Shown here: piece by piece, positions 24,841-35,647 of the stretch | Layout: each line of letters opens with the position of its first letter | Numbering within the stretch: the stretch's first letter is position 1 | Source: Climacium dendroides | Taxonomy: Eukaryota > Streptophyta > Bryopsida > Hypnales > Climaciaceae | Assembly (NCBI GenBank): GCA_950106755.1 | Contig: OX467083.1 | Span: 25,725,029-25,789,028 of the forward strand | DNA length: 64,000 nucleotides | Direction of reading: 5' to 3' | Translations under genes and position numbers: made by a program | Notes under the pieces: model-generated | Database searches by the model: none | Told to the model about the DNA's origin: nothing | Seen by the model: the letters and a program-made list of their open reading frames with translations, nothing else

Positions 24841-26448
24841 AAAGAAAAAGGTACATCCAAATAGGATCAAAAGTCATAAAGAGTACATCAAAACACGCAT
24901 GATGGCAAAGGCAGTTAAAAAATTTGAACAAGTGAAATCTGAAGTGAAAGGTATTGTTTGAGAGTTGAATTTGCATGATTTATATTCTTTATCATAATTT
25001 TGAAAATATATTTATCTTTCAAAATGTAGCATATATAAGGAATAAAGAATTAGAAGTCATATTTTTATATCTTGTAAATATCATGATACCATGTTATTCT
25101 TCTATCCCTATATTGTTTTCATATTGTAATTTGATGTTAGTGTTCAAATTTTAGAGTAAATATCATTTCTGCAGTTGTGTATTTTAATATTTCTGTCTTC
25201 ATTGGAACCTTTAGTAATTGATTTTGGAATTGCATAGTTATATTTTATTTTATGTTTCAATTACATATATGAATGGATTATATTTTATTGAATAATGCAC
25301 TCATATTTGAATGGTTGGATTTCAGGTGCTTATATTGTGAAGAGAGAACGGATAAGTGAAAATTTGGATGGACTGTATGTAGATCATGTTCCCGATGAGT
25401 ATTTCCTTATCAATCATGGAAATGTGGCTGTACAAGATAAAATTTCGAAAGAAATTGTGCTTGTTGTAAATGTTTACCTTTCAACAAGATGACAACTGAC
25501 CAATACAAAGACTACGAGAAAGTGACCACTACTTTAATGACCGTCAAGAAAGGGGCTAGTTTTGTGACATGCAATAAAGCACAGAGGACGGGTGAAATGT
25601 TTGCTATCGGATGGAGATCAGATACATTTTCTTTCATTGAAAATGTAACTTCATTTTGCATAAGGTATAATATGGATTCTTGTATAATGTTGTGATTTCG
25701 AATATATTTATCAAATTCATATTTTATTTTCCAAATTTAATTGTACCATACACGTGTATTTGGAAAAACAGGTTATGATAAAGATTTGAGTCTTGGTCGG
25801 TATGTTCCTCATAAGCGGATGCAGACTACTGTTTCCGAACTTGAAAACTGGAAACATCATCAAATACTATTGTCAGATATATCAACCTTCTACGGTAAAA
25901 GATTTTGTGCTTTGGTGCCATCTTTATTTGAGGACACTCGGACAGAAGTATTGAATGCAGGGGTCCCAACTTTATCAGAAATAGAGTTCCAAAGTTTAGA
26001 GGTGGAGGGCAATGCATTTTGTAGCAACTTAAGCTTTACTATGAGTGATTTCAGTAATGCATTTCATTGTGATAGGGATTTTAACTCTTACGCATTTGGT
26101 ATGTGGGCTCCGACATGTTCAAGTAGTGGCTACCTAAGAAGCCGAAGTAATGGCTTTCGAAGTCAAGGGGGCCATTTTCTTTTAGGGAGTTATCGAGTGT
26201 GTGTAGATTTGAATTCATGTGACGGAATAGTGGAGATTATTTGGCGAGGTAGGAGTGATTTCCATAGTACAGTTCCGTCCGTTACAAGTTCAAACTATAC
26301 AAGGATCGGAACATCCTTACAGGTGAGCGATACATTGGTTGGTCGAATGAGAACACTGTGTGAAATGCAAAAGAAAGGGATAGATATACGTAAAAGAATT
26401 AGGGGTGTCAATGATATAGTGGACTTGAAAATGAAGAATGCTAAGTAG
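24841..26448 (+). CDS. TET/JBP-like 2OG-Fe(II) dioxygenase
   Basis: Exons read: 24841-24950, 25326 to about 25489, about 25489-25681, and 25772-26448. The last intron (25682-25771, 90 nt, GT-AG) joins in frame. Between exons 2 and 3 the frame slips by one base at the ATGA near 25489. This is either a frameshift or a very short intron, for instance 25466-25518. The last exon carries the dioxygenase core. FHCDRD supplies the iron-binding H-x-D (His at 26065, Asp at 26071). FGMWAPT follows, then GGHFLLGSYRVCVDL and VEIIWRGRSDFHSTVP with the distal His at 26263, then GTSLQVSD. This order matches the Tet-like 2OG-Fe(II) oxygenases of fungi and algae, relatives of animal TET and kinetoplastid JBP that oxidise methylated bases in DNA. 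The N-terminus is Lys/Arg-rich. No first Met exon was found. The substrate here is unknown. Confidence 0.62.
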
Positions 26449-28913
26449 TGGTGATATACAAAGGTACTTGAGGTCACATGCCAATGTATTTGGAGAATCA
26501 TATTTGTTATCATCCTTTATATATATGTATTTTTGGTATTAGGTATGTTCCATTATCTATCTTTCATTGTAATGGTATGTAACCTCTAATATGAAGAAGA
26601 CAACATTTTTGTATTGACCTATAGGCTTCTAATATACATTGTAGGTAGAAGCTACACCAAATGAATATTTTTTTAAGATATGAAGATATGAAGTGTAGTA
26701 GATGGATTGTAATTTTTGTTGAATCGCATCTTGTAGGCTTGGCTTTTCCAAACTTGTACGTCTTTGAATTTGTTTCTATTTCTAAGGAATTATGTTTTAT
26801 CTAGTAGATTGGCATTATGTGAGTCCAACGTGATCTTAGTGGCAATTGCATATCTATGATTATAATTGTGTTTCTCATGTTTGTAGGACTTGGCAATATT
26901 GTTCTGAAGTTAATGGGGATGGTCATTTATCAATAAGTTTCTCTTGGAATATAGATTGGAGATGAATTTCTCATAATATGTTTCAAATGTTCTTGATGTT
27001 TTTGAGACTTTGTTTTAGATTATTTTGTTTGTGCAATGAAATGCACTATTTGACAAGCAAACCTCTCGCACTCTACACTTCATAGGTTAATTGCAAGCTA
27101 CCGGATCGGCTATTTGCGAGACAACAATACTGGGGAGAATCCTTCCCATTGCTTTTACTCAAGAATGGTGAATTTAAGGCAATGCCAGAGAGCGACTTGC
27201 CAGTAGCTTTGCTAGAGATCAACAAATTTTCCCTAACTGGAACAAGGAAACGACCTCTTGCCAAGAACCTATTATTATTAGTTGCATATGCTACCACAAG
27301 TTTTAATTGTGGTGGAGTAGCCCTAGAAGTTGCAAGTTCTTACAGGGTCTTGGCGTGCTTGTGGAGAGTCTTCGGTTGAGGAACATTCTAAACCAAAGAA
27401 ATTTAGAAACATATTCTCAAGCGGGCACTATGAGTGAATGGTAATCGAGAGCAGTGAATGTGTCCATGAGTCCATCAAGGTCCCTAAAACATTAATGTTG
27501 TGTAGGATTTTTCTTGAAGTTACCGCTTTTGTTAGATGAAGTTTTTTATCAAGTTTCTCTTGGTGTAATCCTAAAAATTGTATGATAGTCAGGGTAATAA
27601 AATATGAGTTTCCACATTCTCTTCGGTTGGCATCCTCTCGTCCTTTCTGATGATGTTCCACGCGCTTTCTGTTGAGTTTCTAGGATTCTTCCTTACCCAT
27701 GTGATGGAATGCGTTAACCAATTGAACACTCAGTCTGCCTCACTGGGATGTGTGCCACAGACCCAAAACCGTGAGTACGCTGCCCGTGTTTGAATATGAC
27801 TGCCCAAAACGAACGTGCAAACGGACCACCTTGCGGTTGGGCCAGGCAAAACAGGAACTCACAAATTGCAACCCTAAAAGCCTTCTTTCCGAAATCCACG
27901 CCTCGGAACGGCATTTGCCAGCGTGTCAAAATGAGAACCCTAGACCGTGCAAATAGTATTCCATAATTAGGTTCATTGCTGTAAACCTGATAATACAGCT
28001 CTTCATGAATTTGACGGAAAATTCCAAAAAACTGGCTTACATTAGAAGTTTAGAAAGATTATCATGTTTTCATTGTACAATAATCATGGCTTTCATTCTT
28101 GGCTTTAATATTATACTTAGATGTATCTTTGCTTTAAACCTAAAATACATGTTCGAATCCTAGGAAGCAGTCAATATCAATTTGCGGCTCCACTAACACC
28201 ATGGTATGGACCACAACAGGACACTGGAGTACAAGTAGGACACTGGGGTACTGGGGTACAATACTCACTCCAGATCCTGAACAACACGGAAGTTAAACTA
28301 AACAACATGACTATCCATATTCATAATCATAACCGTTGTCATTCACGTTTGGTGACAATAACACCACCATGGTCCCGATAGCATAACTTCGGCCGTGCGA
28401 TGATGGAGCCATACCCAATTTCCTGAATTCATAGCTCGTCTCTCCTCTTCGATCATGTGTTTTGGCTCGGAGGGAGCGGTTCCTCAAGGAGGCCACTGAA
28501 CATGAACAGAGAAGAAGATGATTTATGATCCAAGTAGCAATGCGCAGTCTTGTAGAAGATTCTTGGAGGTTGGAGTCGATGCATGTCATGATTATACGTT
28601 TCACCCATAGTCAGCCAATCTCAAGGTTGACGTCAATTTCATAGAAGGCGGAAAATCAGGGTCCGCTGTTTTGTTCGAGCAGACCAGAGGAGCGGGAAGG
28701 CCTTTGCTGTAGATAGCCTGGCCTCCGGAACTTTGGCTTGCATGCCAAACCGTAGACTTCCCTAAGAATTTCGATACATTCTCATCACCCGCATAGCCTG
28801 CAACAGAGGGTCTTAGTTAGTGAATCTTTGAGTTGTGTAGAAGCAAGGGTCTCTATAGAAGAAGGTTTTCAGGACGCCCAAGGCATCAACGAAGTCACCG
28901 CTGTGGAAAGTGA
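26449..28913. other. Intergenic stretch, no supported gene
   Basis: The first 700 bp are AT-rich and probably contain the dioxygenase 3' UTR. 27060-27380 and 27720-27960 are less AT-rich, with short frames I do not recognise. 28400-28913 may hold upstream exons of the following transposon gene. Confidence 0.3.
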
Positions 28914-29237
28914 CGGAGATCCTATAGTGGAAGCACGCCCCGGGAAGATGGCGAGGAAGACGAACAAACAATTCACGTGGAAGAAGACAATTTGCTGGAA
29001 CACGTAGAGATGCTTCTGAACCGTGGCAACAACTTCGTGTCAATACACTACAACAATGGCAGTGTTTTATGACTGCAAAATTATGATTGAGGATGACTAG
29101 CGACTGCTTGCAGTCATATTCTTGAAGGCCAACACTTTGGGGAGAAATATGACTGCAAAATATGACTGCCAGTTATTTTTACGCCTTGTACTTCACAAGC
29201 GTATACTATACGGCCATTAGGAATACCAAAGTACTTC

Positions 29238-29326
29238 ATAGGGAACGTAGGGAACATGTTTGGGAACATTGGGAACATGTTTGGGAACGTTGGGAACATG
29301 TTTGGGAATATGTTTGGGAACATTGA
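29238..29326. repeat. GGGAACATGTTT tandem repeats
   Basis: Four to five imperfect copies of a 21-22 bp unit built on GGGAACATGTTTGGGAACAT lie just inside the left part of the CACTA element. Confidence 0.8.
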
Positions 29327-30263
29327 ATCATATTATCACTAATATTTTCATATAATAGTGATTTTTTTTTGTTTTGGGCAATTCAAGAAAAATTTGGGCA
29401 ATTCCAAAAAAATATAGAGAAGTCATTGTTTAAAATTTTGAAATCCTAGTCACTATTTTTTTAGGGTTTTGGTATCCTAGCCGTCATTTTTTTAGGGTTT
29501 TGGAACCCTAGCCGCCACTTTTTAGGGTTTTGAAACCCTAGCCGTCACTTCTTGTGGTTCTTCTTCCTTACTTTTTATTGTCTCTTAGCTCTCACTTGTT
29601 GTTGCTTTTTGTTGCATCTTAACTCTTGTTTCTTGTTGCTCTCTAGTTCATGCTTCTTGTTTCTTATTGTTGCATCTAAATTCTTTCTTTCTTTTGCATT
29701 TGAACTCTTTCTTCTTCCTAGTTCTTATTTTTTTGTTTCCTCTTGTTTGTAGTTCTTGCTTCTTATTTCTTCTTGTTGCATCTATACTTTCATTTCTTGT
29801 TATTTTTTGTCATGTCTTAGTTGGTGTTTCTTGTTTCTTCTTGTATCTTAGTTGTTGTTTTTTATTTGTTCTTATGTCTTAATTGTTGCCTCATATTGTG
29901 TCTTAGTTGTTGTTTCTTGTTTTGTGTTGCTTCTTGTTTCTTATTGTGTCTTAGTTGTTGCTTAGTTGTTGCTTCTTATTCCTTATTGCATTTTAACTTT
30001 TGATTCTTGTTATCTCTTAGTACTTATATTTTTTTTCTTGTTTCCTCCATCATCAACCTTATTCTTCCTATCTTAAACTTGAGCTATATATTTTGTGTTG
30101 ATTGTAAATCTTTGAAGGTTAGGCTTTGTTGTTCAATCACTAAAAACTAACCTCTCATTTCTTTGATTGTATATGCAGGCATTAAAAGTTGAAACAAAAA
30201 CATTGGAAGCTACTTGCAACTTCATGAAGTTAAAAATATAACTTACAGAAGTCATATTCCATA

Positions 30264-30675
30264 AAATATGACTGACGAGAGTCGTATTCTACATTACTGC
30301 AAAATATGACTCACCTCAGTCATATTCCATGCCATCAAAAAATATGACTGACTGCAGTCATATTCCAAGTCATCCAAAAATATGACTGACTACAGTCATA
30401 TTCCACGTCATCCAAAAATATGACTAACTGCAGTCATATTCCATGTCATCAAAAAATATGACTAACTGCAGTCATATTCCATGTCATCAAAAAATATGAC
30501 TAACCGCAGCCTTATTCCACGTCATCCAAAAATATGACTGACCGCAGTCATATTCCACGTCATCCAAAAATATGACTAACCGTAGTCATATTCTACGTCA
30601 TCTAAAAATATGACTGACCGCAGTCATATTCCACGTCATTCAAAAATATGACTGACCATAGTCATATTCCACGTA
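30264..30675. repeat. Array of about 11 palindromic 38-bp units in the CACTA element
   Basis: Each unit has the form TATGACTGACCGCAGTCATA followed by TTCCACGTCATCCAAAAA. The first half is a near-perfect palindrome with a short centre. The whole array can fold as a chain of small hairpins. The central six bases vary between units (GACTGC, GACTAC, AACTGC, AACCGC, GACCAT), while the palindrome arms are conserved. Confidence 0.9.
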
Positions 30676-32345
30676 GGATTTTCTTGTTTGCTTGAGCAAC
30701 TCAAGAAAAAGTCAAGACTCCCTTAGGAAAGTCAAAGTATACGCCATGTTGGCATACTATGGCTAAAAATGGGTATTTATACCCCTCGGAAAATATGACT
30801 GCCAATATGACTGATGTCTGAAGCGACTGCTTCTAAACGACTAGAGTCAGTCATATTCTGAGTCATCTACAGTGATTTCTGCGTGAGTCGTATTTTTTGA
30901 TTTTACGACTCACTGCAGTCATATTTTGCAGTCATAAAACACTGCTTTTGTTGTAGTGATAGCTCAGTCTTTAGGATTGTCCAGGAAGGTTCTCTCTCGC
31001 CGCTTGTATTGTTTAGGATGGGAGGGTGTGTATTATACCTTCACATTGGAGGAGTGCAGGGATGCCATGCATATCGTCTGTGGTTCCACTTGATCGTGCA
31101 GGATGCAATTGGGGAATCTGCACGGTGCAAGCACTCCTCAGAAGGGAGCTCAAACTTCGGGTACTTCGACAACTTGTCCGAGATGCTCTGCATACCATGC
31201 AGCCGGGACACATGCGACGAAGGGAAGTACGATTACTATTTCGTGGACAGTATGATGTGACAGAGCCAATGGTTTTGTGGCATATGGATTGTAAGTCTTC
31301 TATACAGTTGATCCACTTTACTGATTGAGTTCTTCGGCAATGTACCCGTAGATCCCTAAACTATAAATTGTCAATGTGCATGTTATTAAGCCTACGACAA
31401 GTTGGCAAAGTGGAAGTTCAGAATCCATGGAGGGATCGACGGGGCATCCTATTTTGTCCTGTGGTGTCAAGTTGCAACAGATAAGCTTGCGGCAACAATT
31501 TTTAAAGGATACAAGGGTGCAATTGATATGTATGGGCATCCTATTCGCATTCGCTCAGACTATGCTGCTGAGCATAGCTTGGTTCGTGCAGACCAGGAAC
31601 GTGCACGCCCGGATGTGATAAAGCCTTTCTTGACTGGCTCATCAGTATACAACCAGGTAAGTTGTGAATCTTCTGTATGCTTTGTCCAATCCAATGTGGG
31701 GTGCTCATCGTTGACTTCATTGATTTTTCTAATTCTGGTCATTGTGCGAAAGATCAGAGAAAATGGACGGGATTTACCGAGCCATGTTCCTGAAGCTGCC
31801 TTCCAAGCCTATGAGCGGCAGCGGGGTTGGGTGACAGCACCTGTGGTTTGGCCAGAGGACAATGCGCGCTATGCAGCATATCCAATGTTGCCAACATCAC
31901 CAAGGTTGTCACATTACTGAACTGTACTGTACTTTGTTCTCTAAAATGTCTTCTCATGTTGCTTCAAAGTAAGAATGTTTGGTGGAAACTAACAAATTAC
32001 AATTCCTTTCCAAATTTGGCTTGTAATATACGGAACAGAAAGTTATATTGCAGAGTATTTACTCCGTAGAGGATTGCTGGAATGGCCACGTAATCAAATC
32101 GAATTTGAGATTTTTTTCATCTCAGGAACAGACCCGCATTGGAGGACAATGAAGTGCAGGGGTTACCAGCTACACCTCTAGATCTTTCGGAAGCAACATT
32201 ACCTCAAGCAATCAATTACATTCGAGACGCGGCATATGAAGCTGGGAAAGAAAGATATAAGCTGGGTGAAGAAAAGTATGCATTCCACCTTGGACTCACT
32301 ACAGAGTGTGGCGGCTTTAGAATCACCCCACCTTACACTTGTTGA

Positions 32346-33290
32346 TTATTTTAGTGGCCGTGTGCAAGAGGTAGATGAATCACGTCGCCATTTAGTACGA
32401 ACACTATACCTAGTGGCATCCGGTGCAATACAACAGTAACCTGTTTAAGCACCTCCTTGTGTTGGCTGGACATGTCTAGAGAGAGACAAATTCATGTTGA
32501 GTATACCAGCAAGTCTTGTACATCTGATTGTAGGGAATGAAAGTTGTTCTCCTTGCAGTATCTAGTAATTCATGCAAATGTGTCCATGACACTTTGGGAT
32601 ATCATTGTGACATAAAGATGCTGCCTTCGATGTAACCTCCACCCTAAACCGCCCTGGTAGCACATCCATGAAATCTTATTTAAAGTTCCTTGACATTCTT
32701 TCAATTTGGGCTATCAATTATATGATATTTTCACTACGATGAAGATCCTAGAAGTCTGAACTTGTTGGTTGTATGATTGGCCTCCACTGGCTGCATGTCA
32801 AAGGATAACTATGACGTGAATGTCATAAGCAGAACAAGGAGCATATTAAGGTGCATATAAGGAGACTTGCCCAATTAGATTGTCATAAGCGACTGGCCCA
32901 ATTAGATCATGGCTACTTTACACAAGTAATTCAAGCAGGGGGTGAATTTTAGATTAGCTTGAATTTCCATAAAATTATCTGTTAAACATGTAGCTAGATG
33001 CTTGGGTGAATACATTGGTAGGAATCTTGCTATCAAGAACCTGTGGAATAAGTTCAGATAATTCTCAAATGGGAAATTACTACTCGACAAGGGTATGATA
33101 CAACTTGATAATTCTCAAATCATCTTAGAATCACAGTGATGTAAAATTTACTTCCCACATCATTTTAAACAAACACAAATAACATGGTATTAGCACGGTA
33201 AAGCGTGGGATGTAATGTTCTTCTGTGCACAACATTGCTCATTACTGAACACGTCAAACATTGACATAGCTTTCTCGTGAAAAACATACC
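32346..33290. other. 3' flank of the integrase gene, no gene seen
   Basis: AT-rich DNA with only short frames. A few codons after the stop may belong to the decayed transposon, but no terminus was recognised. Confidence 0.35.
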
Positions 33291-33399
33291 CTCAGTTGAG
33301 CTCCAAGTGCCTTGTTCCGAGCATAGCTGTCAAAGTGCTTCATGTTCGCTGCTTCTTGCAACCTCACAAGCAACACAGTGACTCTCTATGCACAGCGAC

Positions 33400-33850
33400 A
33401 ACTTCATCCCTACTGGTGAAGTTACCAACCCTCATGGTGAAGGAAACACCCTCACGAAGGTGTCGGTCATGGCAACGTCGTCATCAGCTTTGGCAATTCC
33501 AAACCTAACTGATTTAGGTCTGGAATTAGGTTCGGGACCCGGGCAGCACCCGAAAAAAATTATGTGGCCACAATGCTGTTGCCCTGCATTCCATTTCAAA
33601 GCCATGAGCCGAGATTTGTGGGCGTCAAAAAGCAATTCAATCCCGTGACGATCCTTTTCTGTCACGTTCAGCGGTGACGCGGTATGTTCAGGGATTGCGT
33701 GGACTCCGTCACCGTGAGGGGTGAAGCTGTCACCGTGAGGGGTGAAACTGTCACCGTGAGGGGTGAAGCTGTTGCCGTGCTCACGTCCCCGTTGCCGTGA
33801 CCCGGTGGCTGGAACCGGCCAAACGGTATTCCATAGGCGTTACCAACTGA
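33400..33850. repeat. GC-rich dispersed segment shared with 12050-12420, with a 21-bp triplication
   Basis: TCATGGCAACGTCGTCATC at about 33468 matches about 12163. ATGGAATACCGTTTGG is present inverted near 33825. GTCACCGTGAGGGGTGAA occurs three times in tandem at a 21-bp period between about 33708 and 33770. Confidence 0.6.
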
Positions 33851-34129
33851 TAGCTTAGCGTCTTGTCGATTGTCTCTCAATGCCGCAGCAGAGACCTTTT
33901 TAATAACAATATTCTCTAATATCACATCCTTTGTTCTCTCACCTGGCGGTAGGTGTCCAGTTGGACAAGCCCCATATATCTATTATATTAAGTACAGATG
34001 GTCACGCCCCCTGTCACGACTCGATGTCACAAAAACAGTCACACTTTCATCCCACTTTTCTCATCCCATTTTTTCATCACGCCCTTGTCGTATTGCATCG
34101 GCATTGCATTGCAATGGGCTTCGTTCTCA

Positions 34130-34133
34130 TGTG

Positions 34134-34170
<37 letters not shown>
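34130..34170. repeat. (TA)n microsatellite
   Basis: An uninterrupted TA run lies at about 34138-34169, preceded by GTGTATATG. Confidence 0.95.
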
Positions 34171-34527
34171 TTCGTATTAAATAAAGTACTCCAGTCCAGC
34201 TATGGGGCCAGACCATTTGTTCAAGACCCCACACCAAAGTCCGTTGGATTAAATGGGCCAGCTTCTATTCGGAGTGGGGTTGGTGAAGCGAAGCGGCCAG
34301 GGAGAATTGACCCCCTTATTGCCCCAACCAAGGGAGAATTTGAAAATTTGCCCCCTATTTTGAGCTGCATATTTTTATATTTTTTCACCTCTACAATCTA
34401 ATTTGGGGCCTCTGATTGCAAATATGAATTCAGAACTTCTAAATTTTTCCATGTGTTGCAAATATAAAATTCCAGTGTTCTCCCAACGAGGCAATGAGGG
34501 GGTCAATTCACCCTAGCCTTAGTGAAG

Positions 34528-34686
34528 CCCATTGGACTAAGGGTGGGCTTCCATGTGGAGTTGGGGGCTAGTTGAGCTTGTTGATCACCGATGGAATGGG
34601 CATCCTTTTTTTTTCTGGAACATCCATCCCACCAATGATCGGCAAGCTCCATCGGCCCCCAACTCCACATAGAAATCAGCCCTAAC
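34528..34686. repeat. Imperfect hairpin 1
   Basis: ATGTGGAGTTGGGGGC at 34553-34568 pairs perfectly with GCCCCCAACTCCACAT at 34655-34670. The flanking bases pair with some mismatches, and the loop holds a T-run. Fold-back of this kind is typical of decayed MITEs. Related sequence recurs in the next hairpin. Confidence 0.75.
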
Positions 34687-34964
34687 GGCCTCCTTACATG
34701 CTCACCCAGTGGGCAAATATACAGCTAATTCAAACAAAAAGACAAAAGTGGCTCCACTGATTGTCTTACTGGGGTGGGCAAGCGAGAAAGAAGGAGCTAA
34801 AGTTTCACTGATACTGGTGGACAATATCATTAGTGGAGACTAGTGAATCTAATACAAGTGAATTTTTTTATTGTTTCTCTCCATACCCACTGGATCCACA
34901 TGAAAGTGCAATGCTTATTTTTCCCTGTAGCACTTGCTATGCAATTCCCCCGATGACCAATACA

Positions 34965-35180
34965 TGTAAGGAGGTCCTAAGGGTTGGCTTTTTTGTGGAA
35001 TTAAGGGTTGGTGAAACCTACTGATAAGTGATGGAATGGGAGTCTAGTTTTTTTCATCAAAAGATTTTTCGGGCCAAAAGAAGATCGTAAGTTCCCATGC
35101 CCTCAAATTGCTTCTAATGGTAAATCCCATTTCATCATTGATCAATAGGCTTCACTGGCCCTCGACTCTACATGGAATAC
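34965..35180. repeat. Imperfect hairpin 2, related to hairpin 1
   Basis: The arm around 34990-35043, containing GGTGAAACCTACTGAT and GATGGAATGGGA, pairs imperfectly with the arm around 35117-35176. The arm sequence is a diverged version of hairpin 1. In addition, CTCCTTACATG near 34690 and CATGTAAGGAG near 34965 are inverted copies that nest the two modules. Confidence 0.6.
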
Positions 35181-35647
35181 ATTCCGTTCTTGCAAAGAGT
35201 GGACTTTCTCTGCCTCGATTATCATGCCCGAAACCTTTGCATGCAAATGTAATAATTTGGAGTTTGGCAATGTGGAACAAATTGTAATCCACTTTCTTTA
35301 CTTTTAAAACTCACTTTCATTTGCAAATTGCAACACAATATCCTTTTAGAGTGTTATAGAATTTCAAATATTATTATTATTAGGGATGCTTCTGGAATTA
35401 CTAGAATCTACTAAGTAATATGATCCATCACAAACATGATCTTAATTTATGCTAATTTAGAGAAAAATAGGATTGAAAGTCTTCTTCTCATAAAACTCCA
35501 TAATATTAATTACCCATAGTTTGGACACCTTCAAAGTTGCATATATAAGTTCAATATCGGCAACCAAAATTAGAAATGTGTAAAAGGTTCTAGTATGTGT
35601 ATGGAACATCGTCTTTTTCAATGCCGTTTTTACATGCATCTATTATA

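Larger units (their letters stand above)
29046..30958 (+). mobile_element. Non-autonomous CACTA (En/Spm) transposon, 1913 bp
   Basis: It begins CACTACAACAA and ends TTGTTGTAGTG, with a further inverted match at AGTGTTTTATGACTGC. The 3-bp target duplication ATA is at 29043-29045 and 30959-30961. Subterminal regions carry many TATGACTGCA units, as expected for CACTA transposase binding sites. Inside are GGGAAC/ATGTTT repeats, a CT-rich stretch (29520-30060) and a palindromic array (30264-30675). No transposase is encoded. It sits inside an exon of an integrase-type gene. Confidence 0.9.
28914..32345 (+). pseudogene. Integrase-core (rva_4-type) transposon gene interrupted by a CACTA element
   Basis: Segments: 28914-29045, then after the inserted CACTA element 30962-31290, 31391-31656, 31753-31904 and 32126-32345. 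An acidic start (EDGEEDEQTIHVEED) leads into a helix-turn-helix, LLNRGNNFVSIAQSLGLSRK, split by the insertion between ATA and GCT. Then come RQLVRDALHTM, WHMDSYDKLAKWKFRIHGGIDG and YGHPIRIRSDYAAEH, followed by TGSSVYNQ. This order matches the integrase-core proteins of eukaryotic transposons (RVRE.L..., WHIDG.HKLIRW..IHGGIDG, VRSD.G.EN, GRS.HNQRIERLW). All three downstream introns join in frame. Besides the insertion, a one-base frame discontinuity lies between 31017 and 31090, and the usual RIERLW block is altered. It is therefore called a pseudogene. Confidence 0.7.

Noticed and set aside
27073..27379. Overlapping 74-76 codon frames, considered as a retrotransposon fragment
   Set aside because: No reverse transcriptase, protease or integrase motif visible.
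29552..30003. Leu/Phe/Cys-rich frames that look like membrane proteins
   Set aside because: They arise from a low-complexity CT-rich tract inside the CACTA element; the corresponding tract in the second element is purine-rich on the plus strand and open in unrelated ways.
30264..30675. Regular 38-bp repeats resembling a CRISPR array
   Set aside because: Units are contiguous palindromes with no unique spacers, and they sit inside a plant CACTA element with its own termini.
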